Source: Clostridia bacterium (GTDB lineage Bacteria > Bacillota > Clostridia > Christensenellales > UBA1242). Taken from it: DNA of 11,795 nt. Below are positions 1 to 5,850 of this stretch, piece after piece; position 1 is the first letter of the stretch; each line of letters begins with the position of its first letter. The stretch lies in NCBI GenBank assembly GCA_017618475.1, contig JAFZUF010000027.1:1-11795 (forward strand), in the 5' to 3' direction. A program made the translations under genes and the position numbers. Below the pieces are notes generated by a model that worked only from the letters and a program-made list of their open reading frames with translations, searched no databases and had not been told where the DNA came from.

Positions 1-568
1 CCAAAGTGTGGGTTAAATAAGGTTGTAAATGTGGCACGTCCCAAACCGGTACGACCTGATAATACGCCAAAAACTTGGTCAACTCATTATCAATCAAAGT
101 GTAATAACCGCCCGTTGCTTCCACCAAATAATCAGCTGCTGCACGCGTGATTTGGTGTGGCGCAATTTGTTTAGCAATTAACGGCACTAAGATATTGGCG
201 GGCAACGGATTACAATTGACCGGTATCACACCTTTAAGATTTAAGTCGGGCTTTTCGTGATAACTAATCAATACTAAAACATTGCCATCCACCGGATTTT
301 TTAAGTACTGGTTAATCGTTGACAAGGCGGGTTTTTCACCCAAGGTCGCCACCACCAGGCGCGCACTGGTAAAAAACGAAGTGGTTGCCAAAGCAGTCAC
401 AACCGCATCCGCGCCCACCTCTTCCGCAAACTTAGTCATTTCGGCACCTGGTACCGCCGACTGAATTAAGGATACCGCCTTGTTAATTAAGAAATAATCG
501 GTACCGTAAACGTAATATGCCGGTTCCACTTTGGTCTTCAAACTGGCTTTTAATTGCGCAAAATCCAT
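1..568 (-). CDS. holA: DNA polymerase III delta subunit (clamp loader), 3' part missing
   Basis: Delta opens the beta sliding clamp within the clamp-loader complex during replication. About 189 N-terminal codons are visible out of roughly 330 usual for the family; the rest lies beyond the left edge. The translation begins MDFAQLKASLKTKVEPAYYV and continues with the family's opening pattern YVYGTDYFLINKA (residues ~19-31, like the usual 'YLIYGEDEFLI'). It then shows the TTSFFTSARLVV stretch (~67-78) and an IDNELTKFL stretch near residue 160, matching the 'ellk..nEl.KL' helix of domain II. The ATG at 568 is chosen because the in-frame stop upstream is the comEC stop region and the nearby ATG at 573 is out of frame and closes after a few codons. 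It lies 9 bases after comEC, the usual comEC-holA order in Bacillota. No convincing Shine-Dalgarno site precedes it, so it is probably translated by coupling. Confidence 0.85.
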   Translation of the reverse strand, partial: MDFAQLKASLKTKVEPAYYVYGTDYFLINKAVSLIQSAVPGAEMTKFAEEVGADAVVTALATTSFFTSARLVVATLGEKPALSTINQYLKNPVDGNVLVLISYHEKPDLNLKGVIPVNCNPLPANILVPLIAKQIAPHQITRAAADYLVEATGGYYTLIDNELTKFLAYYQVVPVWDVPHLQPYLTHTL

Positions 569-577
569 TTCATTATA

Positions 578-1741
578 TTAAACCACAAGAAAAACTAAAT
601 AACAAGTAAACAACACCGCCGCCAGCGAATATTTAACTTTGGGTTTCAAAAACACAAAGCGTGACAAGATTAACGAGCCTAACAAATAAACAACCACTGC
701 CGGAAAGCTATGGCTGACATGAATGGTCGCCCACGGCAACTGACCAATCGCGCGGGTTATCCACCGTACAAAATTTAATAACGGTTCCGCCAACCATAAC
801 ACCGCCCCACAAACAAACGTACTGACCGCGAACATGCCCAAATAAAACGACAACACCAACAACGGTACCAAAATGACATTGGTAACAATACCCAAAACGG
901 GTACCGCGCCGAAGAAATAAACCACGAACGGCAAACTGCCCAAAGTTACCGCCACGTACATGGCCACGACTTGTGACGGAATAACCCGATAAACCGTTTG
1001 GTACCATAAAATGATGCCAAGTACACAAGCAAAAGATAGTAAAAACGAAACCGACACCAACGCGTACGGAAAAATTAACAAAATAATGATGGCCGCCAAT
1101 GATAAAACCGACAAAGGATCAGCCACGCGCAAGTTACGTTTGGCCGCCGCATAAACCAAACACATAATCACCGCCCGCATGACCGCATATTGCCAACCAC
1201 ATAAATACGCATAAAAAATTAAAAGCGGTGCCACAATCCACACATGGGCACGGCGTGGTACTCGACAAACTTTTAATAAAGTACTAACCACCCAAAATAA
1301 CAGCCCGACATGTAAACCAGAAACCGCCAACATATGCGCTAAGCCAGACGCACTGAAATCGTTACGCAGTCCCCACGTCAAGGCACTTTTATCACCAAAC
1401 AACATGGCGTAGATTAAATTGGCATTATCAGTTGATAAAAACATTGGCAAATACCACCGCACATAACCACGCACCACTCCGCGCAAACCAGCGTTTGGGT
1501 CATAAGTATGATAGTACGGATTCGGCACCAAACACGTAGTCAAAACATAACTTAACACCGCGACACCGAAAACCGTCAGCACCACAATTTTAAATTCGTC
1601 GGGAACTTTAGCGAACCACAAGACCACGCACAACACCACCGCCATTACTAAGGCACATTGTGCCGACAGCATGGCGGAACCAATTGCCGAAACGACAATC
1701 AATGCCAACCAACACAACGGACGAAAATTGCAAAGTTTCAT
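578..1741 (-). CDS. comEC: Short ComEC-type DNA uptake channel (Competence domain only)
   Basis: ComEC forms the membrane channel that brings single-stranded DNA into the cell during natural transformation. The 387-residue product is nearly all hydrophobic helices. It has two or three N-terminal membrane segments (residues ~10-70), then a complete Competence domain from ~107 to ~365. Recognisable parts of that domain are HMLAVSGLHVGLL (136-148), the MRAVIM stretch (188-193), FPYALVSVSFLLSF (224-237) and NVILVPL (288-294). Full-length ComEC proteins are usually 600-800 residues, with an N-terminal OB-like domain and a C-terminal metallo-beta-lactamase domain. Both are missing here: the N-terminal helices pass almost directly into the channel domain, and the protein ends after the last helices. 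No frameshift is seen, and holA follows 9 bases later, so the shortness looks real. The ATG lies 3 bases after the upstream stop with no clear Shine-Dalgarno site, suggesting coupling. Whether it supports transformation is unknown. Confidence 0.85.
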   Translation of the reverse strand: MKLCNFRPLCWLALIVVSAIGSAMLSAQCALVMAVVLCVVLWFAKVPDEFKIVVLTVFGVAVLSYVLTTCLVPNPYYHTYDPNAGLRGVVRGYVRWYLPMFLSTDNANLIYAMLFGDKSALTWGLRNDFSASGLAHMLAVSGLHVGLLFWVVSTLLKVCRVPRRAHVWIVAPLLIFYAYLCGWQYAVMRAVIMCLVYAAAKRNLRVADPLSVLSLAAIIILLIFPYALVSVSFLLSFACVLGIILWYQTVYRVIPSQVVAMYVAVTLGSLPFVVYFFGAVPVLGIVTNVILVPLLVLSFYLGMFAVSTFVCGAVLWLAEPLLNFVRWITRAIGQLPWATIHVSHSFPAVVVYLLGSLILSRFVFLKPKVKYSLAAVLFTCYLVFLVV

Positions 1742-1744
1742 AAT

Positions 1745-2800
1745 CTAACGTAAGATCTCGGAATCATGATCCATTTCTTGGTTTTTTTCACCCGCAGATT
1801 CGGTAACTTGTTGCACAATGGTAGTTTTTTCATACGGTGTAGTTAAATTATTCACTACTACTTTTGTGCTTTTACCATGACGGAATGCCTGTTTCATTTG
1901 TTTAATGCCGGTCGTTACCGTTTTAACCTTTTGCGTTGGCACGATACTATGTTCCGGTGTTATGGTATTACCTTGCGCAGTTGCCTGTTGTTTTGTATCA
2001 ACGATTGTCGGTACGGGTGGTAATTCCTGTACCACTTCTTCCGCACTATTTAAGTAAGGCGTCATTTGTGGCGCACGTACCGCATAATATTGTTCAAATT
2101 CAGCGCGCTTTTTGGGGTCAAGTTCACCAATGCCTTCCCGTGGTGCCGTACCAATCCGTTCGGTTGCATTTTTGACTTTTGGTAATTTCAAAGGTTGTGT
2201 CAACCACTTTTCATTTTTTTCGTTAATTTTTTGGTCATAATCGATCAATAATTTGGCCAAGGTTTCATCATCTTTCGCATACTTGGCGATAATCGCCACC
2301 TGAGCTTGGTAATAATCCTCTTTGCCTAAACGAACAAAACGACGGTCTTCTTGTAACTCACTTTGCCACTTCTTCAAAATTTCGTCATTTTTTAATTGCT
2401 TTTGAATACGCTGTAAAGTTGCTTGCGCAATCCGTTCACATTCTTGTAATTGACGCGCCCGTTGTTTAGCCTTCGCATCTTTCACCCGCACCAAATATTC
2501 TAACTCTTCGCCGGTTTCATCTTCACCAATGGTAAAATCACCTAAATTAATTAACACACTGTCTTGTACTAAGCCGCCAACTGAGGTCACTCTTTCACGC
2601 AGATACAACTTGCCATTTTTTTCAATATAACGAAATGCCTTTTGGTCAAGTTTGGCAATACTAACAAATTCACGTACACCAGTATCAATCAGCCGATATT
2701 CATTTTTAATTTCAACTTTTTTCAAATTACGCAAAATGCGTTTCGCTTCTTCGTCTTCGTAAGCAAATAATTGCGGCAGTTGTTTCGACGTTATGACCAT
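1745..2800 (-). CDS. Unrecognised charged, coiled-coil protein (351 aa)
   Basis: I do not recognise this family. The product is soluble-looking: no signal peptide and no membrane segment. Residues ~1-105 look globular and contain the stretch LYLRERVTSVGGLVQDSVLI (65-84) followed by a strongly acidic patch (GEDETGEELEY, 92-102). Residues ~106-200 are rich in K, E, Q, A and R with heptad-like spacing and probably form long helices or a coiled coil. From ~255 to the end it is rich in T, V, Q and P, low in hydrophobic clusters, and probably disordered. The start is taken at the ATG at 2800, which shares one base with the recR stop (TGATG) and has a Shine-Dalgarno site 5 bases upstream; a GTG one codon earlier is too close to that site. 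It sits between recR and comEC in one operon, so a role in DNA processing is possible but unproven. Confidence 0.75.
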   Translation of the reverse strand: MVITSKQLPQLFAYEDEEAKRILRNLKKVEIKNEYRLIDTGVREFVSIAKLDQKAFRYIEKNGKLYLRERVTSVGGLVQDSVLINLGDFTIGEDETGEELEYLVRVKDAKAKQRARQLQECERIAQATLQRIQKQLKNDEILKKWQSELQEDRRFVRLGKEDYYQAQVAIIAKYAKDDETLAKLLIDYDQKINEKNEKWLTQPLKLPKVKNATERIGTAPREGIGELDPKKRAEFEQYYAVRAPQMTPYLNSAEEVVQELPPVPTIVDTKQQATAQGNTITPEHSIVPTQKVKTVTTGIKQMKQAFRHGKSTKVVVNNLTTPYEKTTIVQQVTESAGEKNQEMDHDSEILR

Positions 2801-3393
2801 CACAACACCTCAGTACGGTTGCGTAAAGCCATGCCAATCGTCATTTCATCCGCATATTCTAACGCAACACCCATCGCAATACCAGTGGCTAAACGGGAAA
2901 CTTTGATACCACTGGGTTTAATCAACGCCGCCAAATAATTGGCCGTGGCTTCACCTTCCACGTCGGCAGATAAAGCAATAATCACTTCCTTAATGGCACC
3001 GCCTTGTAAACGCGTCATCAATGATTTAATGTTCAGTTGTTCTGGCCCTTTTTTATTTAACGGCGACAAAACACCATGCAAAACATGATAAGTTCCGTTA
3101 TACGCATGACAACGTTCAATCACACTAATATCTTTGGGGTGTGCCACTACACAGACCGTATCGCTTTGACGGTGCGCACAAATTTCACATTTTTCTTCGG
3201 TCGCAAAGTTACCACAAACTTGACAAAATTTAACTTGTTGTTTGACGTCAGTAATCGCACGACTGAAATGGTCGGCATCTTCACGCGACATTTCAATGAC
3301 ACGGTAGGCGTAACGTTCCGCGGTTTTATAACCCACCCCCGGTAACTTGGTAAAACAATTAATCAACGCGTCGATGCACGACAAGTTCGACAT
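2800..3393 (-). CDS. recR: Recombination mediator RecR
   Basis: RecR works with RecO (and RecF) to load RecA on single-stranded DNA coated with SSB, in gap repair and recombination. The 197 residues match the usual family length (~200). In order it shows a helix-hairpin-helix (KLPGVGYKTAERYAYRV, ~16-32), a four-cysteine zinc finger (C57, C60, C69, C72) and a TOPRIM domain (~79-172). The TOPRIM domain has PKD (86-88), the YHVLHGVLSPL signature (102-112) and ADVEGEAT (143-150). The C-terminal LEYADEMTIGMAL stretch (178-190) matches the usual 'dLEYADE.TL..AL'. The ATG at 3393 sits just after its own promoter. It heads the apparent operon recR-orf351-comEC-holA; recR is more commonly found beside dnaX in Bacillota. 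Confidence 0.96.
   Translation of the reverse strand: MSNLSCIDALINCFTKLPGVGYKTAERYAYRVIEMSREDADHFSRAITDVKQQVKFCQVCGNFATEEKCEICAHRQSDTVCVVAHPKDISVIERCHAYNGTYHVLHGVLSPLNKKGPEQLNIKSLMTRLQGGAIKEVIIALSADVEGEATANYLAALIKPSGIKVSRLATGIAMGVALEYADEMTIGMALRNRTEVL
2806..2811 (-). promoter_or_regulatory. Shine-Dalgarno site of the 351-aa gene
   Basis: On the minus strand GAGGTG lies 5 bases before the ATG at 2800, inside the last recR codons. It decides the start in favour of the ATG over the GTG at 2803. It also shows that operon-internal genes here can use ordinary Shine-Dalgarno initiation. Confidence 0.65.
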
Positions 3394-3398
3394 ACTTT

Positions 3399-3426
3399 AA
3401 TATAGCATTTTCCGTCCAAACCGCAA
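3399..3426 (-). promoter_or_regulatory. recR operon promoter, predicted leaderless
   Basis: On the minus strand an extended -10 element TGCTATATT (3407-3399; core TATATT at 3404-3399) lies in the 34-base gap after spoIIE. A weak -35 TTGCGG (3426-3421) is 16 bases upstream. Only 5 bases (AAAGT) separate the -10 from the ATG at 3393, so transcription should start at or next to the A of the start codon. No Shine-Dalgarno site is possible in that space. No terminator is seen between spoIIE and recR, so read-through from spoIIE may add to expression. Confidence 0.6.
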
Positions 3427-3427
3427 A

Positions 3428-5719
3428 TTACATTTTTACCAATTGCGCCACTGTGACCGTGCAATCGTCGGCGGGATAACCATCAGCCTTAGCGGTAACT
3501 TCGGCAATTAATTGATCCGCCAACTGTTGTGGATTGGTCACATCTAAATTATTAATAAAACCCGCCAAAGCAACACGTTCACCACCAAACAAATCTAAAA
3601 TACCATCACTAACCAACACTACCATGTCACCTGCGGAAAGTACCGCTTTGGTAATTTTGGGTTCAATGTCGTCCAAAATTCCTAACGGCAAGGAACCGGC
3701 TTCCACCACTTCCACTTCACGAGCGCGTTTGATAAAACCGTCCGCCGCACCAACTTTAATAAAATCAACGTCACCGGTCGCTAAATCAAAGACCGCCATA
3801 TCTAACGCGGAAAATACGTCTTGCCCGGTAAAAGTCAATAACTGATTGACCGAATGCATGATAATCTCATCAGGAAAACCCGCCTTATAAAAATTTTCGA
3901 CCAAAGACAAAGCCAAAGTACTGGCACGCGCGGCCCGTTCTCCCGCGCCCATACCATCACATAACGCCATTAAAGTTTTTTCGTTCGTCACGCGCAAAAA
4001 AGAAAAGTTATCCCCGCTGGTTTGGTTAATTCCCTTGGTTACCCCCGCCATGCCGAATAAAATACTGAATTTTGGCGCCGAACGCACGGATACAATCGCA
4101 TAACCTTTGGTATCCGCATCGACAATTTCGTCCACTATCATCTTGTGTCCACAAACCCGACTGACCACCTTTTCAATGCGTTGATTTTTCGCATCACCGC
4201 GTGGCACCAACACCGACACCACATATTCGTTTTGCGTGTTTTTGGTAATCAAACAATCTTCCGCAAAAATGTTACGGAACAACAACTCTTCTTTCACCAT
4301 TTCGCCACGTTCGTTATCAAAAACCACACTGCGACAAACGTCGTTCGCAAAATTACTGCACAATTGCGAAATTCCTGACAATAAATTAGCCATTAAAATT
4401 TTACCACTATCCAAACCCGCGATGATTTGCTCTTTGCTTTGGTTAGCTACCAAGACCTTATTCATCGCGTTCATTAAGGTGCTAACCCGCGTACATTTTA
4501 CCGATAAAGTATTGGGTACGTCCAAAATTGTTACCGTGCCATGCTTCAAACCCACTTTGGCCAAAGTCGTAATCCCGGTTTCAACTTCCTCGCTGGCAGC
4601 GGTGGTTTTGCGACAGACACCACGGTGCGAACAATTAACACAAACACTACCGGTAATTTCGTTACATAACAGCACTGCGGTTTGTTGTGGTGGTAAGGCA
4701 GCACGCGTTAAATTACGATAGGTATTTTGCATTTCGTTAAAGACCGCCGCCAACGATCGCATGCGCATGGAAATACCGGCAGTGTTACGATTAATCGTGT
4801 TTTTAGACACCAAGAACCCACCTAAACCATCCGCCCCAAAAGTGAAATAGCGCGCGGTCGAGCGCGGCTCGCACAAAAACACCACCACCGCCACCACAAT
4901 TGGTAAAGAACTCCACCAATCGTAAGTGCCATAACCGTTAAAATACAAACCAATCACCCAATCGCCAAAGAACAATGCGACAATGCTGTAAACCCGTTGC
5001 TTACTTTTGAAGATTACGCAAATGATCGCCAATAACACCATAATCGCCACGTAGACTAAATTAGTGGTGTCAAAAGCTTTTCCTAACCCCAGTGCCGCCG
5101 CCAACATGACCGTGGATTTTGGGTTCACATAAAAAACACCCCACAAGATAATTAATAAACTGCAAAATTTGTGCACGTCAAAATAAGGATTATCAAAACC
5201 GCACCAGCCTAATGCCAAAATAATGACCACCGACATTAAACTGACAATTTGGTCAATCGTCCACGGAAAAACAAATTTCTTTTGCGTAATCGCTTTTATG
5301 CAAACATAAGATGCCAACAAGAAAATGCCTCCAACCAACACCGCGATTAAAGATTGTGCCAATTCGACACGTCGCACAAATGCCAAGTAAACGGGGAAAA
5401 CTTGAGTTAAAACAAAACCTATAAGTAGCACAAGAAAATACCAACGCTTTTTGTTTTTATTTTTCAGCAACCGCACAATAAACGCCGTCAATAAAAAGAT
5501 GCCGCACGCAAACAAAACAGCAATCATGTTTAACTGTTGTGAACAACGCCACAATTCGATTAAAACTAACGTCATCACTGGTACCACTTTGGGTACTGGG
5601 GTCACCGCCAAGACAAACATAAAAGACACGGCGAACGGACGAATGGTCGTACCAATAACGGCATAATCCAACACCACCAATAACCCAACCGCCAATACCG
5701 ACAGCAAAAATTTTTTCAT
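3428..5719 (-). CDS. spoIIE: Stage II sporulation protein E (SpoIIE), PP2C-type phosphatase
   Basis: In endospore formers SpoIIE sits at the polar division septum, interacts with FtsZ, and dephosphorylates SpoIIAA, which frees sigma-F in the forespore. The 763 residues are slightly shorter than the Bacillus protein but complete in layout. About ten hydrophobic segments span residues ~5-285. A central cytoplasmic regulatory region (~290-550) contains the family's cysteine motif CVNCSHRGVC (360-369). The C-terminal PP2C domain (~551-763) has its metal-binding aspartates in SGD (D570), CDGMGAGERA (D588), VSDGILD (D705) and the DDCT near the end (D751/D752). All expected acidic positions are present, so it should be an active phosphatase. 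The ATG at 5719 lies 6 bases after a -10 box. Upstream sequence points to control by Spo0A. Confidence 0.96.
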   Translation of the reverse strand: MKKFLLSVLAVGLLVVLDYAVIGTTIRPFAVSFMFVLAVTPVPKVVPVMTLVLIELWRCSQQLNMIAVLFACGIFLLTAFIVRLLKNKNKKRWYFLVLLIGFVLTQVFPVYLAFVRRVELAQSLIAVLVGGIFLLASYVCIKAITQKKFVFPWTIDQIVSLMSVVIILALGWCGFDNPYFDVHKFCSLLIILWGVFYVNPKSTVMLAAALGLGKAFDTTNLVYVAIMVLLAIICVIFKSKQRVYSIVALFFGDWVIGLYFNGYGTYDWWSSLPIVVAVVVFLCEPRSTARYFTFGADGLGGFLVSKNTINRNTAGISMRMRSLAAVFNEMQNTYRNLTRAALPPQQTAVLLCNEITGSVCVNCSHRGVCRKTTAASEEVETGITTLAKVGLKHGTVTILDVPNTLSVKCTRVSTLMNAMNKVLVANQSKEQIIAGLDSGKILMANLLSGISQLCSNFANDVCRSVVFDNERGEMVKEELLFRNIFAEDCLITKNTQNEYVVSVLVPRGDAKNQRIEKVVSRVCGHKMIVDEIVDADTKGYAIVSVRSAPKFSILFGMAGVTKGINQTSGDNFSFLRVTNEKTLMALCDGMGAGERAARASTLALSLVENFYKAGFPDEIIMHSVNQLLTFTGQDVFSALDMAVFDLATGDVDFIKVGAADGFIKRAREVEVVEAGSLPLGILDDIEPKITKAVLSAGDMVVLVSDGILDLFGGERVALAGFINNLDVTNPQQLADQLIAEVTAKADGYPADDCTVTVAQLVKM

Positions 5720-5725
5720 TGCCCA

Positions 5726-5759
5726 ATTATGACAAGATTCACCGCATTTGTGCTGTCAA
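5726..5759 (-). promoter_or_regulatory. spoIIE promoter with 22-base spacer
   Basis: On the minus strand a perfect -35 TTGACA (5759-5754) is followed, after 22 bases, by a near-consensus -10 CATAAT (5731-5726). The -10 is preceded by TG at the extended -10 position (TGTCATAAT). A 21-22 base spacing is too long for ordinary sigma-A use, but it is the known hallmark of the Spo0A-activated spoIIE and spoIIG promoters of Bacillus. The -10 ends 6 bases before the ATG, so the mRNA is predicted to be leaderless. Confidence 0.65.
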
Positions 5760-5790
5760 TTCGTGTCGTATTTCGCCAAAGGTTGTCGCT
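5754..5790 (-). promoter_or_regulatory. Cluster of Spo0A-like boxes upstream of spoIIE
   Basis: The Spo0A box is TGTCGAA (or TGTCRAA) in one orientation. Read on the plus strand, similar sites are TGTCAAT (5754-5760, overlapping the -35), TGTCGTA (5764-5770) and TGTCGCT (5784-5790). Each matches 5 or 6 of 7 positions. Their starts are 10 and 20 bases apart, that is, on the same face of the helix. TTCGCCA (5772-5778) is the reverse complement of TGGCGAA, a full match to the older TGNCGAA consensus, in opposite orientation. A tandem box overlapping the -35 is the arrangement at class II Spo0A promoters. Binding is inferred, not shown. Confidence 0.55.
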
Positions 5791-5807
5791 TCAAGTAAAG
5801 ATTATCA

Positions 5808-5836
5808 TTGTGCGTGCGAAAAAAATTGTATATAAT
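5808..5836 (+). promoter_or_regulatory. secA promoter, predicted leaderless
   Basis: A perfect -10 TATAAT (5831-5836) lies 17 bases after a weak -35 TTGTGC (5808-5813). Six bases (GGGTTT) separate the -10 from the ATG at 5843, so the expected transcription start falls on or beside the A of that ATG. There is no room for a Shine-Dalgarno site. Confidence 0.65.
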
Positions 5837-5850
5837 GGGTTTATGGGTTT
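5835..5850 (+). repeat. 8-base tandem duplication at the secA start
   Basis: ATGGGTTT occurs twice in direct tandem (5835-5842 and 5843-5850). The second copy supplies the secA start codon. The first copy's ATG overlaps the -10 box, is out of frame with secA, and would not be in a transcript starting at 5843. Confidence 0.8.

Noticed and set aside
282..464. Small open frames on the plus strand within holA, orf351, recR and spoIIE, and similar ones on either strand within secA and the ABC genes.
   Set aside because: They lie fully inside recognised genes in other frames, have no promoter or ribosome site of their own, and their products show no family resemblance.
572..577. TATAAT just before holA on the minus strand, possible internal promoter.
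   Set aside because: It is only 3 bases from the ATG, too close even for a leaderless start at that ATG, and no good -35 is found at 16-18 bases. The overlapping TAATAT at 6 bases is a poor match.
2500..2620. The stretch LYLRERVTSVGGLVQDSVLINLGD in the 351-aa protein (residues 65-88) faintly resembles the N-terminal part of IS1634-type transposases.
   Set aside because: No catalytic DDE domain follows, the match is only a loose pattern, and no inverted repeats are seen nearby.
2801..2803. GTG as start of the 351-aa protein.
   Set aside because: It would leave only 2 bases after the Shine-Dalgarno site; the ATG at 2800 is better placed and is a stronger start codon.
3133..3150. RecR TOPRIM has Ala-His where many RecR proteins have Glu after 'CVV'.
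   Set aside because: As far as I recall, some Bacillota RecR proteins also lack this Glu, and the rest of the domain (PKD, EGEAT) is intact, so it is not a clear sign of lost function.
3428..5719. SpoIIE as a truncated or inactive copy, because it is shorter than the Bacillus protein.
   Set aside because: All membrane segments, the cysteine motif and all PP2C aspartates are present; the difference lies in loop lengths.
5729..5842. Longer SecA form with 38 extra N-terminal residues (open frame from 5729).
   Set aside because: This part covers both divergent promoters and the Spo0A-like boxes and shows no resemblance to SecA N-termini; the family normally starts close to the chosen ATG.
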